Shown one piece after another: positions 9,126 to 17,600 of a stretch of DNA of 64,000 bases (positions are counted from its first letter, which is position 1; each line of letters begins with the position of its first letter). The DNA is taken from the NCBI GenBank assembly GCA_023701205.1, contig JAMPXJ010000002.1, positions 124,001 to 188,000 of the forward strand. The letters run 5' to 3'. The notes beneath the pieces were generated by a model. That model was not told the origin of the DNA. It searched no databases and saw only the letters and a list, made by a program, of their open reading frames with translations. This DNA comes from Oligoflexia bacterium (GTDB taxonomy: Bacteria; Bdellovibrionota; UBA1018). A program made the position numbers and the translations under genes.

Positions 9126-9875
9126 TCAGGGCAGGCGCTCGCGCTGAATTTTGCCTTCGCCTGGCGACCAGCTCAGATACGAGCCGTGCACGGGCGGGTA
9201 TCCAACGTTGATGTACTGGCCGATCCGGCCATTCACCGTGAAGCTCATCTCGTCCAGATCGTGACAGTGGCCCAGGACGAGGAAGTCGCAGCCCTCGGCG
9301 ATCCGTTCGGCGGCATAGCTGCGATAGAGCTTGCGCAGGCGTTCCAGCCGCTCGGTTTGGAATTCCGAAGGCAGCATCGGCCGCTGCTCACGGCTGTAGC
9401 GGCTGCTCCACCGGCCGAAAGCGTCGAGCCAGCTCCCGGGACAGACGCGCACGATCGCGCGCATGGCCACGCTCCGGAACGCCGCCCTCAGGAATCGATA
9501 GCCGTAATCGCTCGTATCCACGCGGTCGCCATGCTGGATGAGGAATCTCTTCCCGCCCAGCTCGAGGGCGACGTGATCGGAGTGCACGCTCACGCCGGGC
9601 AGCTCCCCGAATGCCTCGCGCAGCAGGAAATCATGATTGCCCTCGATGTAATGGATCCGGACGCCTCGGCCGCCCGCCTTGGCCAGGGCTTGGGCGAACT
9701 CGGTATAGCGTTCGAGGAAAACCGCCTTTTTACCTACGAAGAGATCGAAGATATCCCCCGCCAGGACGACCGTGTCCCCCCCGTCTGCTCCTTCGCGGAG
9801 GAGCCTGAGCAGCGAACGGTAGCAGGGATCATTCTCCCCGCGCACGTGGAGATCGGAAACGATCAGGAGCTTCAT
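9126..9875 (-). CDS. Calcineurin-like UDP-2,3-diacylglucosamine hydrolase (LpxH-like)
   Basis: 249 residues from ATG at 9875, with an AGGA-type ribosome site and a 10-base gap after the upstream FlaG-like gene. All binuclear metal motifs of the LpxH group are present: SDLH (DxH), LAGDIFD, EGNHDF, IQHGD and LGHCHD. LpxH-type enzymes release lipid X and UMP during lipid A synthesis on the inner membrane. Length and motif spacing fit. Assignment as LpxH rather than another calcineurin-like pyrophosphatase is likely, not certain. Confidence 0.8.
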   Translation of the reverse strand: MKLLIVSDLHVRGENDPCYRSLLRLLREGADGGDTVVLAGDIFDLFVGKKAVFLERYTEFAQALAKAGGRGVRIHYIEGNHDFLLREAFGELPGVSVHSDHVALELGGKRFLIQHGDRVDTSDYGYRFLRAAFRSVAMRAIVRVCPGSWLDAFGRWSSRYSREQRPMLPSEFQTERLERLRKLYRSYAAERIAEGCDFLVLGHCHDLDEMSFTVNGRIGQYINVGYPPVHGSYLSWSPGEGKIQRERLP

Positions 9876-9885
9876 CGAGAGATCC

Positions 9886-10281
9886 TCAGAACTTCTGATC
9901 CAGGAGCTTACCGCGAGCGGGAATATTTTTGGAAACTCCCTGCCGGAGCCGCAGGAATTCCTCACCCGTATACTGGCGGATCACCGAGCCGTTGATATCC
10001 TTAAGGACGACGCGCAGGCCGGGGCCATTCCCCTCAGTCGCGGCCGACAGGCCCGCCGCCCGGGCCTGGGCATCCCCGGCGAATTCCCGCACCGCATCTC
10101 CGATCTTCTGGTCCGAGATCTCGGAAGCGGCATCCTCGGAAGCCGAGCCTTCCTTGCGACGTTCCTGCTGCTGCTTGCCGCCGGAGCGGTCCTCGCGCTT
10201 TTCCTGCACCTGATTGAGGAATCGAACCGCCTCGGTGAGCGGGTTGACTTTCACGGGAACCTCCCACTTGCTTTTCGGCAT
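9886..10281 (-). CDS. FlaG-like flagellar protein
   Basis: 131 residues from ATG at 10281 (purine-rich GGGGAG just upstream). The N-terminal half is charged and probably disordered (QVQEKREDRSGGKQQQERRK). The C-terminal third follows the FlaG pattern: LRVVLKDINGSVIRQY, then EEFLRLRQ, then a terminal LLDQKF, where FlaG proteins have KVVD..TGEVIRQIPPEE and LLLDEKA. FlaG influences filament length. It is separated from fliD and lies upstream of the LpxH-like gene. The assignment rests on this short motif block, supported by flagellin genes about 2 kb away. Confidence 0.55.
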   Translation of the reverse strand: MPKSKWEVPVKVNPLTEAVRFLNQVQEKREDRSGGKQQQERRKEGSASEDAASEISDQKIGDAVREFAGDAQARAAGLSAATEGNGPGLRVVLKDINGSVIRQYTGEEFLRLRQGVSKNIPARGKLLDQKF

Positions 10282-10344
10282 CTCTCCCCGCTGCTTGAAT
10301 CCAAAGTGCTGGCTCTGGATGAAAAGCCGGAATATGCTTGAGGA

Positions 10345-11421
10345 ATGAGGCATTTCGCCCGGATCTGGGCCATGCTCGCATTATTGCTCCTCGGAATACA
10401 ATGCGGCGCATTATCCGCAGTGGGCGCCGAGCCCCCTGCCTCGGCGAAGCTGATTCCGGACAAGAACTGGAAGCAGTCGGTGCGCGGACTGTACTGGAAT
10501 ACCGGACTCAAGGGCAAAGAGCGCTGGGGCGCACAGGGCCAGCTTGAGATCGAAGCCAACAAGCGCGGCAGCGCGATCAGCGCCAAAGGGAAACTCAGTG
10601 GCGCCTTCACCCGCCCCGCCTGGAAGCTGCTCATCAACCACAAGGAGGTCGCGCGAGCGAGCAACGGCGAGTTCACCCTGCGCATCGACGTCATCGGTCC
10701 CAAGTCCTTCATCTTCGTCTCGGCCGTGGGCCCGAAGGGCGAGCTCGAGGAACAACGCTTCATCCTCGACTTCCCCGGCTACAAGCCCTGGCTCGAGGCG
10801 CAGAAGGACTTTTTCAACAAGCGATATTTCCTCTCCGCCTCCGGAGGCCTGTCCTTCCTGTTCTACGAGGAGCCTCTCACGCCCAAGCTGAACCAGCTCG
10901 GCCTCACCGCCAAGCTCAGCTACACCTACCTGCTCGCGCCGCCGCGCCTGGATTTCGGCTTCACCGGCTATCTCACGGCGATGCCGCTGACCACTTCGAT
11001 TCCGGGCAAGAATGCGCGCTTCCTGGGCCTCAACGTGAGGCTCGGCTACGTCCTGCCCATGGTGGAGGATCCTTGGCGGCTTTCGCTCATGAGCGGGGTG
11101 TACTACACCACGATGATCGTCCCGGATGACGAGTTCGGCTTCAGCAACCTGATGGGCCCGCAGCTCTTCCCGGTCCTGAGGCGGACGCTTCCCAACGGCG
11201 ACTCGATCTCGGGCTATTTCAAGTTCTCTCCGGTGGGCAACGGCATTTGGCTCGAAACCTTGCAGAATCGCGAGATCGCGGTGGGCCTGTCCTTCACCCA
11301 ACGCACCTCGATGTGGCGCTCGATCTCCTATGCGGTCGACCTTGCAGACCTGAGCCTGACGATCGACGGCGTGAGCACCCGAAGCCGCTCGGCGAGCTTC
11401 AGCGTCGGCTTCAGCTGGTGA
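10345..11421 (+). CDS. Outer-membrane beta-barrel protein, unknown function
   Basis: 358 residues. ATG at 10345 is preceded by GAGGA. A signal peptide ends near AVGA (about 28). Residues 40-145 look like an immunoglobulin-like beta domain (LEIEANKRGSAISAKGKL). The rest alternates amphipathic strands (YFLSASGGLSFLF, LDFGFTGYLTAMP, GLNVRLGYVLP) and ends in SASFSVGFSW, a typical outer-membrane targeting end. No known family recognised. Its 5' end is divergent from the FlaG-like gene. Confidence 0.7.
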   Translation: MRHFARIWAMLALLLLGIQCGALSAVGAEPPASAKLIPDKNWKQSVRGLYWNTGLKGKERWGAQGQLEIEANKRGSAISAKGKLSGAFTRPAWKLLINHKEVARASNGEFTLRIDVIGPKSFIFVSAVGPKGELEEQRFILDFPGYKPWLEAQKDFFNKRYFLSASGGLSFLFYEEPLTPKLNQLGLTAKLSYTYLLAPPRLDFGFTGYLTAMPLTTSIPGKNARFLGLNVRLGYVLPMVEDPWRLSLMSGVYYTTMIVPDDEFGFSNLMGPQLFPVLRRTLPNGDSISGYFKFSPVGNGIWLETLQNREIAVGLSFTQRTSMWRSISYAVDLADLSLTIDGVSTRSRSASFSVGFSW

Positions 11422-11430
11422 ACGCGCCGC

Positions 11431-11991
11431 TCACCGATTGATCGTCGCCTGAACACCCGAAACCAGCGAAATGCCGGCTCCGGTCGAAACCGCGGGAATC
11501 GAAACTTCACCGATCGTGCTCATCATGATCATGCCCGTGCCGGAGGCCACGCCGCCGCCGTTGGTGACCGCGAAGCCGCCCGTCGGCAGAAGCGGCTGAA
11601 TATACCTGAACGCATTCGCCAGGACTTGAGGCGTCCCGCCAAACACGCCGGCCACGAGATCCACGAGCTTCTCAGAGGTCGTCGCGGGCGTCACGCACGT
11701 CATGAGCGTCGCGGAGATCACCTGCAGGTTCTCACAGGGCTTCTGATCGATCAGGAGCTCCACGCCCGGAAAGAAGCCTTCGCCGGAGATCGTGATCTGC
11801 GTGCCTCCGGCGACGGGGCCCTGTGGAGGAGTCACGCTATTGATCTTGAGGGTTTCCAGCTTCTGGACCGCGAGCACCTGCCCGGATTTTTTGGCGTTAT
11901 TGAGCTTGGCTTTGGTGCAACCACTGAAGGCGAGCGTGATAGCCGCAAAAAGCAGGAGTGGAGTATGCAGGAAACGTTCAGCAAATGTCAT
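11431..11991 (-). CDS. TIG/IPT-domain lipoprotein
   Basis: 186 residues. The N terminus carries a lipobox (AFSGC, Cys24), so it should be acylated and sent to the outer membrane or periplasm. Residues about 50-115 form an IPT/TIG immunoglobulin-like fold (INSVTPPQGPVAGGTQITI, GEGFFPGVELLID). The C terminus is glycine- and small-residue-rich. Many Bdellovibrio-type genomes carry such TIG lipoproteins, but a function is not known. It converges with the upstream outer-membrane gene, nine bases apart. Confidence 0.75.
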   Translation of the reverse strand: MTFAERFLHTPLLLFAAITLAFSGCTKAKLNNAKKSGQVLAVQKLETLKINSVTPPQGPVAGGTQITISGEGFFPGVELLIDQKPCENLQVISATLMTCVTPATTSEKLVDLVAGVFGGTPQVLANAFRYIQPLLPTGGFAVTNGGGVASGTGMIMMSTIGEVSIPAVSTGAGISLVSGVQATINR

Positions 11992-12071
11992 ACTATTCTA
12001 ATCAACATTTAATCATCATTTAGGCTGCTAAAGCAAATAAATTTACAACCTCTTCTAAATCATTGATGAAA

Positions 12072-12102
12072 ATCCCCCGGAAGCTCGGCACTTCCGGGGG
12101 AT
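12072..12102 (-). terminator. Rho-independent terminator of the first flagellin gene
   Basis: A perfect 12-base-pair stem (12072-12083 with 12091-12102, core CCCCCGGAAG) with a 7-base loop. On the minus strand it is followed by TTTTC, so it ends transcription coming from the flagellin at 12184. Confidence 0.75.
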
Positions 12103-12113
12103 GGCTTAAGAAA

Positions 12114-12138
12114 CCCCGCTGGCACCATTGTCAGCGGG
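12114..12138 (-). other. Hairpin between flagellin stop and terminator
   Basis: CCCGCTG pairs with CAGCGGG across a short loop, about 45 bases after the flagellin stop. With the following terminator it makes a tandem-hairpin 3' end, which may stabilise the flagellin mRNA. Confidence 0.5.
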
Positions 12139-12183
12139 ATTGGGCGCACTTGTCTCTGGCGAGCGTCAGCTCGCCTGCTGGGA

Positions 12184-13017
12184 TCAGAGAAGCTTCAACG
12201 CTTGCTGCGGAGCGGAGTTCGCCTGAGCGAGAACCGCTACGCCGGCAGCCTGAAGAACATTTCCCCGCGTGAGCTCGGAGGTCGCTTGGGCGATGTCGGT
12301 ATCGGCGATACGCGACCGCGCTTGGGAGAGGTTCTCTTTTGCGATGGAGAGGTTGTTCACCGTCGCCGCGAGCTTGTTCTGCATCGCGCCCAGCCGGGCA
12401 CGGCTGCCGAATACCTTCCCGATCGCGTCATCGACCTTGTCGATGGCTTCGCGGGCTCCGTCGAGCGAGGTGTAATCCAGGCCATCGACACCCAGAGTTC
12501 CGGCAGTGACATCGTTCTCGGAGGCATTGAACTGGATCCGATCCGCCTCGTCGTTGCGGATGCCGACCTGAAACTCGAGCTCGGATTTGGACGCCTGGCC
12601 GTTCAGGAGCGCGGTACCGTTGAAGGTCGTGACGTTCGCGATCCGATCCACTTCCTTCACGAGGCTCTGGATCTCCTCGTTGATGTAGCCCCGCTCCTTG
12701 TCTCCCACCGTATCGGAGGCCGCCTGGACCGCGAGCTCGCGCATGCGGACCATGATATTGCCGATTTCGGTCAAACCGCCCTCGGCGACCTGCGCGAAGG
12801 AGATGCCGTCGTTCGCGTTGCGCTCGGCCTGACCCATCGAACGGATCTGCGCGCGCAGATTCTCGCTGATGGAAAGGCCCGCGGCGTCGTCACCGGCGTG
12901 ACTGATCCGCTGGCCGGTCGACAATCTTTCGTATGACTTCGTTTGCTCCTCCGCCGTGCGCGAGAGCGCGCGGTTGGCAGCCATCGATGCAAGGTTGGTA
13001 TTGATTCTCAAGCCCAT
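12184..13017 (-). CDS. fliC: Flagellin 1
   Basis: 277 residues beginning MGLRINTNLASMAANRALS. It has both conserved flagellin ends: the N-terminal D0/D1 with ERLSTGQRISHAGDDAAGLS and the C-terminal D1/D0 with QNKLAATVNNLSIAKENL and a final LAQANSAPQQALKLL. The variable D2/D3 region is nearly absent, giving a minimal-length flagellin like those of Bdellovibrio. The start is fixed by GGAGG upstream. A sigma-28-like promoter lies about 295 bases before the ATG, implying a very long leader. The sequence between the arms differs from the other four copies, so it is a distinct filament subunit. Confidence 0.95.
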   Translation of the reverse strand: MGLRINTNLASMAANRALSRTAEEQTKSYERLSTGQRISHAGDDAAGLSISENLRAQIRSMGQAERNANDGISFAQVAEGGLTEIGNIMVRMRELAVQAASDTVGDKERGYINEEIQSLVKEVDRIANVTTFNGTALLNGQASKSELEFQVGIRNDEADRIQFNASENDVTAGTLGVDGLDYTSLDGAREAIDKVDDAIGKVFGSRARLGAMQNKLAATVNNLSIAKENLSQARSRIADTDIAQATSELTRGNVLQAAGVAVLAQANSAPQQALKLL

Positions 13018-13311
13018 GGACGTTCCTCCGAAAGCGAACCCTTGATAAACTAGCGCACTGCGTCATTGCAGGGCTAGAAGAGTCCTGTTTTACTGAACCC
13101 GAAGTCATTGAAAATGAACTCCCGGGTTCAAGCCGAGTTTTTGTTTTGCCTGGATTTAACGTCTGAGTGTTGAAGCGTGTGGGAACACGTCCCGGTCAAC
13201 AAGCCGGGAGAGACACTACTTGGGAACCGCCTCGTGCAACAGCAATGTACAGTCGGCAGACGTTATGAGGAGCTTGGGATCTTTTGAGATGCCTCGCTAC
13301 TCACAACCTGC

Positions 13312-13338
13312 GTATCGGCACGGTGCAGCATTACTTGA
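13312..13338 (-). promoter_or_regulatory. Sigma-28-like promoter of flagellin 1
   Basis: On the minus strand TCAAGTAA-N11-GCCGATAC, against the FliA consensus TAAAGTTT-N11-GCCGATAA. The -10 box matches at 7 of 8 positions and the spacer is exactly 11. It implies a start near 13305 and a leader of almost 290 bases. Confidence 0.65.
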
Positions 13339-13412
13339 GTATTTTTGACAGGAATTAACAATCGCTCACAACTCCCGGATCTTTCCGGGAAAGCCAACCA
13401 CCACCCGACCCG

Positions 13413-13483
13413 ACTTGGAACGGCCCCCTGATATTTTCAGGGGAGGCGGGACTCCCTGGACCGGAGAGCCCCGCCTTCCAAGT
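13413..13483. other. Three-way-junction-like structured element
   Basis: An outer stem ACTTGGAA (13413-13420) with TTCCAAGT (13476-13483) encloses two side-by-side hairpins: CCCCTGA/TCAGGGG (13425-13431 with 13437-13443) and AGGCGGG/CCCGCCT (13444-13450 with 13470-13476). It lies downstream of flagellin 2 and upstream of the flagellin 1 promoter. It may be a processed 3' end, a terminator complex or a small RNA. Confidence 0.6.
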
Positions 13484-13537
13484 GGTGTTCGAAGCGGCTC
13501 GATCTGAAGCTCTGTCAGAGGGGATTCCCCCTCACGA

Positions 13538-14371
13538 TCAGGACAGGAGCTTGAGAGCGAGCATGTTGTTCTGGTTGGCTTGACTGAGGACCGAGGTACC
13601 AGCTTGCGTGAGGATGTTCGTCTTCGTAAGCTCCGCGGTCTCAGAGGCCATGTCGACATCGTAGATGCGGCTGCGAGCGGCGGACAGGTTCTCGTCGTAG
13701 ATCGAAAGGTTCGAGATCGTCGACTGCAACCGGTTCTGCAAGGCACCCATTTCAGCGCGGTTCTCGGAGAGGATCTTGATCGCCTCGTCCACCGCCGTCA
13801 GGTTCTGCTGCGCCGAAGCCTTGTCCTGCACCGTGATCGAGCCCAAGCCCAGCCGATCAGAGGTGATATTGGTCTTCGAAGCATCGAACGTGAAACGGTC
13901 GAGCTCAGCGTTGTCGTTGAGGCCGATCTGGATCTCGATCGCCCCGCCGTCGCCGCTCAGGAGCCGCTTGCCGTTGAACTCGGTCGACTTCGCGATGCGG
14001 TCGATCTCGTTCTTCAGCTGCTGCACTTCCTTGTCGATGAAGCCGCGCTCGGCGTCGCCGATCGTATCGGAGGCGGCCTGCGTGGACAGCTCGCGGAAGC
14101 GGATCAGGATGTTCCCGACCTCGTTCATGCCGCCTTCAGCGGTCTGGATCATCGAGATGCCGTCGTTGGCGTTCCTCACGTCCTGACGGACCGTGCGAAT
14201 GCTCGCGCGCATCTTCTCGCTGATCGCGAGACCGGCGGCGTCGTCGGCCGCGCGGTAAATCCGGGAACCTGAAGCCAGCTTTTCAAGCGAGGACTTCTGG
14301 CTGCTGTTGTTGACGCCCAGGTTACGCTGAGCAGAAAGAGATTGGACGTTAGTCGCAATTCTCAACCCCAT
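13538..14371 (-). CDS. fliC: Flagellin 2
   Basis: 277 residues from ATG at 14371, preceded by GGAGG at suitable spacing. The N terminus is MGLRIATNVQSLSAQRNLGV with the GSRIYRAADDAAGLAISEKM block. The C terminus has NRLQSTISNLSIYDENLSA and ends LSQANQNNMLALKLLS. As in the other copies the exposed D2/D3 region is almost missing. It is monocistronic: it has its own sigma-28-like promoter about 150 bases upstream and a structured region after the stop. Confidence 0.95.
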   Translation of the reverse strand: MGLRIATNVQSLSAQRNLGVNNSSQKSSLEKLASGSRIYRAADDAAGLAISEKMRASIRTVRQDVRNANDGISMIQTAEGGMNEVGNILIRFRELSTQAASDTIGDAERGFIDKEVQQLKNEIDRIAKSTEFNGKRLLSGDGGAIEIQIGLNDNAELDRFTFDASKTNITSDRLGLGSITVQDKASAQQNLTAVDEAIKILSENRAEMGALQNRLQSTISNLSIYDENLSAARSRIYDVDMASETAELTKTNILTQAGTSVLSQANQNNMLALKLLS

Positions 14372-14528
14372 ACACACCTCCAGTAAGCTGCCTTCGGAAG
14401 GGCTGAGTGCACGCAGAGGCACACGTCCACCCTTGAAGGCAGTACAGTTGTTTAAATTGGCAGGAATTTGCTGTACCCCTGCCACAAGCCTGGCTCCCAC
14501 CACAGGATCCATGCTTGTTACACTTACC

Positions 14529-14555
14529 GTTTCGGTCGGGTATTAATTTACTTTA
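14529..14555 (-). promoter_or_regulatory. Sigma-28-like promoter of flagellin 2
   Basis: On the minus strand TAAAGTAA-N11-ACCGAAAC. The -35 box matches TAAAGT exactly and the -10 retains the CCGA core with an 11-base spacer. Predicted leader about 150 bases. Confidence 0.6.
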
Positions 14556-14622
14556 GACTTTTTTACTCAGGTATAGGGGTAGTCAAGACACCATAAGCTG
14601 CGGCGCATTATCAATCTATAAT

Positions 14623-15540
14623 TCAAGTAGAAATTAGATCTGCTGCCTTATAGGGGTCGATCTTACGATCAAGCAAATCCTGAAGAACTTCTTTTCCCGA
14701 CGAAGAATCGAAAGCAAATTCCAAAGAATGACTGAGTCTTTCCATCAAAATATCTGCAATCTCGTTCTTAAGGAAGGTTCGAACCTTTCCTTGGCGGGCG
14801 CCGCTCTGAGTTAAGTACCCCTGATGCGCCTCGATCCCCGCGATGAGCTCGGCGATGCCCGCATCGCGAACCGCCTCGGTCTTGAGGACGGGAATCGTCC
14901 AGTCCCGGTGCTCCATTCCGATCATATTGACGATCTCGCGCACGAGCTTGTCCGCTTCGGGACGATCGCATTTGTTCACCGCGAACACGTCCGCGATTTC
15001 CATCAGGCCGGCCTTCATCACCTGGATGGAATCACCGCTCTCGGGCACCAGGATCACGATCACCGTGTGAGCGAGCCGCAGGATATCAAGCTCCGTCTGC
15101 CCCACTCCGGCCGTCTCGACGAGAATCACGTCGAAGCCCGCGGCATCGAGTGTCAGCACGACCTCCTTGGTCGCGTGCGAAAGCCCGCCGTGCTTGCCTC
15201 GGGTGCCGAGTGATCGGATGAAAACACCCGGATCCGTCGCATGCTGCTGCATGCGGATGCGATCTCCCAGGATCGCCCCGCCGGAAAACGGGCTCGAAGG
15301 GTCGACCGCCACGACGGCGACCTTCTTTCCCTGCGTCCGAAGATGCGTCACCAGGCGGTCCACGGTCGTGGACTTGCCCGCGCCCGGAGGCCCCGTAAGA
15401 CCCCAGATCTGGGCCTTTCCGGTATGCGGATAAAGGAGCTCCATGATCGAAGCCAGGTCCTCGTCGCGGTTCTCGACCTTGGAGATGAGCCGGGCGAGCG
15501 CCAGGCGTTGCCCGGATAGCATGTCTTTCACGAGTTGCAT
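14623..15540 (-). CDS. meaB: MeaB/ArgK-type GTPase (methylmalonyl-CoA mutase chaperone)
   Basis: 305 residues. Walker A is GPPGAGKS (about 50-57), the switch regions include VAVDPSSPFSGGAILGDRIRM, Walker B is VILVETAGVGQ, and base recognition is NKCDRPEAD. This G3E-family GTPase loads and protects adenosylcobalamin-dependent mutases such as methylmalonyl-CoA mutase. The mutase gene is not in the window. The C-terminal tail is complete. It diverges from the M48-like gene. The AT-rich 14585-14622 stretch downstream lacks an obvious terminator. Confidence 0.92.
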   Translation of the reverse strand: MQLVKDMLSGQRLALARLISKVENRDEDLASIMELLYPHTGKAQIWGLTGPPGAGKSTTVDRLVTHLRTQGKKVAVVAVDPSSPFSGGAILGDRIRMQQHATDPGVFIRSLGTRGKHGGLSHATKEVVLTLDAAGFDVILVETAGVGQTELDILRLAHTVIVILVPESGDSIQVMKAGLMEIADVFAVNKCDRPEADKLVREIVNMIGMEHRDWTIPVLKTEAVRDAGIAELIAGIEAHQGYLTQSGARQGKVRTFLKNEIADILMERLSHSLEFAFDSSSGKEVLQDLLDRKIDPYKAADLIST

Positions 15541-15623
15541 GATGAGGCCTTCATCCCATATCTCGCGCTTGCGCTCAACCCCCGGCCCTTGACCGCCGAT
15601 AGGCCAAATGAGGAGCCTCTCGC

Positions 15624-16973
15624 ATGGATGTCCAGAACAGCCTCGATGGAGTCAAAGGATTGGCGGCGCTCACCGCGATACCCGTCGTGGCCATCGCCCT
15701 GTGGAACGATTACTTCGCCCGGAACCTCGCGGAGCTCCGAAAGGAGACGCCCGACTTCGACAAGAACACCGAGGCGCTCAAGGTCAAGCTGGTCTCGCTC
15801 TTCGGGCTTTTCTTCCAGCTCGTGATCTATCTTTCGGCCGAGGAGGCGCGTGCCGGTTATCCGCTCGCCTCGAATCTTCTCTTTTTCACAGCGATCCTGG
15901 CTCAGTGGCGGCTGCAGCTGTCGGCCGAAGCCAAGATCAGTCCGCCCCGCACGATCTCCTCTCAGGAGCTGCGCCCCCCGCGGCCCGGAGAGCCGGCAAC
16001 TACCGGCAATGCCACCCTGGTCGCCCGCGAGGAGTTCCGCGCGGCGCTGCGCGCCTTCGGCTGGAGCCTCTTCAGCGGCGCGCTTTATGTCGGCATCCTG
16101 ATCTTCTCGCTGCGCGCGTCGTTTTTCCTGTCGCAGGCGCTCAAAGCCACCCCCGGCTGGAGCCTCGGGATTCTCGCCGTCGGAGCCGCGCTCGGCGTGC
16201 TCGGAGGACTGGGGCTGGGCTTCGGGCTCGGCCCGTTGCAGCTGCGCAAGATTTTCGCCGCGCGCCCGCTCGCCGATGAGCAGGCCAGGACGGAGTTTGA
16301 GACCTGCTTCACGCAGGCAGGCCTGGCGCCGCCGCGCATCTGGGTGATCGAGCTCCAGCAGTCCCAGGCCGGCAACGCGCTCATTACCGGATTCCCCCGC
16401 GGACGAGGTCTCTTCCAGCCCGGACTCTTCCTGACCCAGGCGACCCTGAACGGTCTCGAGCGAAGGGAGCTGCGCGCGATCCTGCTGCACGAGATCTCGC
16501 ACCTGAAGCTCCAGCATCTGCGCAAGCGCTTCATTCTCTCTGCGGGAATGATCCTGGCATCGAGCGTCGGCGCGGGCTTTCTCGTCGTCGTCACGCATCT
16601 CTCGTTTCCCGACGGGAGCTGGAACTTCCTGGTGGGCGCGGGCACCGTGCTGCTGTCGCTGTCGTATACCTTTCAGCTCCTCGCGCGGCAGAGCCGTTAC
16701 CAGGAGATCGAGGCCGACATCAACGCGGTGAAGCTCGGCGCCGGGATCGAGTACCTCCACTCCGCGCTGCGCAAGCTCGACAAGATCAACGGAAGCCTCC
16801 GCCGCGCGCCCGAAGGGCAGCCCGCGCCGCTGCAGAACGGCTCGCATCCAGCCACGGACGAGCGCGTGGCGATCCTGCGGAAGTATTTCGAGCTGCATCC
16901 GGAGCAGCTGCCGGAGGGGGCGCGCGCGTCGCCGCAAGAAGACGCGGAGGATTCGCAAAAGCGCGCGGCTTGA
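15624..16973 (+). CDS. Membrane M48-like zinc metalloprotease
   Basis: 449 residues with membrane helices near 13-27, 57-72, 145-165, 175-200 and a pair at about 308-355. The zinc motif HEISH (ILLHEISHLKLQH) sits near residue 292, followed by the third ligand in YQEIEADINAV. This is the HtpX/Ste24-like arrangement of an inner-membrane protease that degrades misfolded membrane proteins. The N-terminal membrane part is longer than in HtpX. The tail after about 380 is polar and variable. Substrates are unknown. Confidence 0.75.
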   Translation: MDVQNSLDGVKGLAALTAIPVVAIALWNDYFARNLAELRKETPDFDKNTEALKVKLVSLFGLFFQLVIYLSAEEARAGYPLASNLLFFTAILAQWRLQLSAEAKISPPRTISSQELRPPRPGEPATTGNATLVAREEFRAALRAFGWSLFSGALYVGILIFSLRASFFLSQALKATPGWSLGILAVGAALGVLGGLGLGFGLGPLQLRKIFAARPLADEQARTEFETCFTQAGLAPPRIWVIELQQSQAGNALITGFPRGRGLFQPGLFLTQATLNGLERRELRAILLHEISHLKLQHLRKRFILSAGMILASSVGAGFLVVVTHLSFPDGSWNFLVGAGTVLLSLSYTFQLLARQSRYQEIEADINAVKLGAGIEYLHSALRKLDKINGSLRRAPEGQPAPLQNGSHPATDERVAILRKYFELHPEQLPEGARASPQEDAEDSQKRAA

Positions 16974-16980
16974 ATGGCCC

Positions 16981-17421
16981 GTGGATAACGATATGGCATC
17001 ACAAACGGCGCAAGTTTTTCGAGGATTATCCGAAAAACCCGTCAACTCCATTCAGAGGGCGGAATTCATCTCCGAGGTTATTTTCGCGATGACTCTGATC
17101 CCAGGAATACTCCTGATTCCGTTTCTGCCAGACCTGGCGTTGGCGCCAATCGCACTGATCGGCTGGTTGGCCGCGAGCATCTCACTCACCTACATTATTC
17201 GAGTGAGCTTTCTTCCCCGGCCTGTGCTCCTCCAAATTTGCGACGGCAAGTTCTTACTCAAAGGCAGCGGGCTTCCATCGGTAATCCCTTTCAGTCGGAT
17301 CGACAGGATTCAGCTTGAGGAATGCGTGATGCCCTATCCCCCTTCTGATCCTTGGTCCGGAAAACCGGTATCCGAGATAGCTCTGTCTCAAGCTCTGCCC
17401 GTGGGCCAGATTTCATCATGA
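16981..17421 (+). pseudogene. 5' part of a membrane PH-like protein, interrupted
   Basis: The frame starts at GTG 16981 (or ATG 16993), just after the protease gene. It encodes two adjacent membrane helices (VIFAMTLIPGILLIPFL and LAPIALIGWLAASIS), then the start of a small beta domain (LLQICDGKFLLKGSG, VIPFSRIDRIQL), like bacterial membrane PH-domain proteins. From about 17370 the reading frame runs into an IS4-type transposase remnant and ends by chance at 17421. The normal 3' half is missing, so this is most likely a disrupted gene. Confidence 0.6.
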
Positions 17422-17600
17422 GAAGACCGGAAAAGGCGCTGTAAAACTGCACACTGCGATCGACATCGCCAACGATCTGCCTCGGTTCGCCGTCATCACC
17501 GATGGCCGGACCCATGATGTCCGGGTGGGGCGCCAGATCATTTCCGCCGAATTCAAGAAGGGAGACATGGTCGTATTCGACCGCGGCTATGTCGACTACG
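17381..17600 (+). mobile_element. IS4-family transposase remnant
   Basis: In the frame starting after TAG at 17378-17380 the translation contains PWARFHHEKTGKGAVKLHTA, then FAVITDGRTHDVRV and MVVFDRGYVDY. These are the DDE-core landmarks of IS4-type transposases (PWAKFR..KGAIKLH, ITDGKTHD, VVFDRGYVDY). Only about 70 residues remain, without either end of the element and without visible terminal inverted repeats. It is a dead relic inside a disrupted gene. Confidence 0.75.

Noticed and set aside
15528..17051. A 507-codon minus-strand frame over the M48-like gene
   Set aside because: Composition is Arg/Gln/Glu-rich without any domain; the plus strand encodes the zinc-motif protein.
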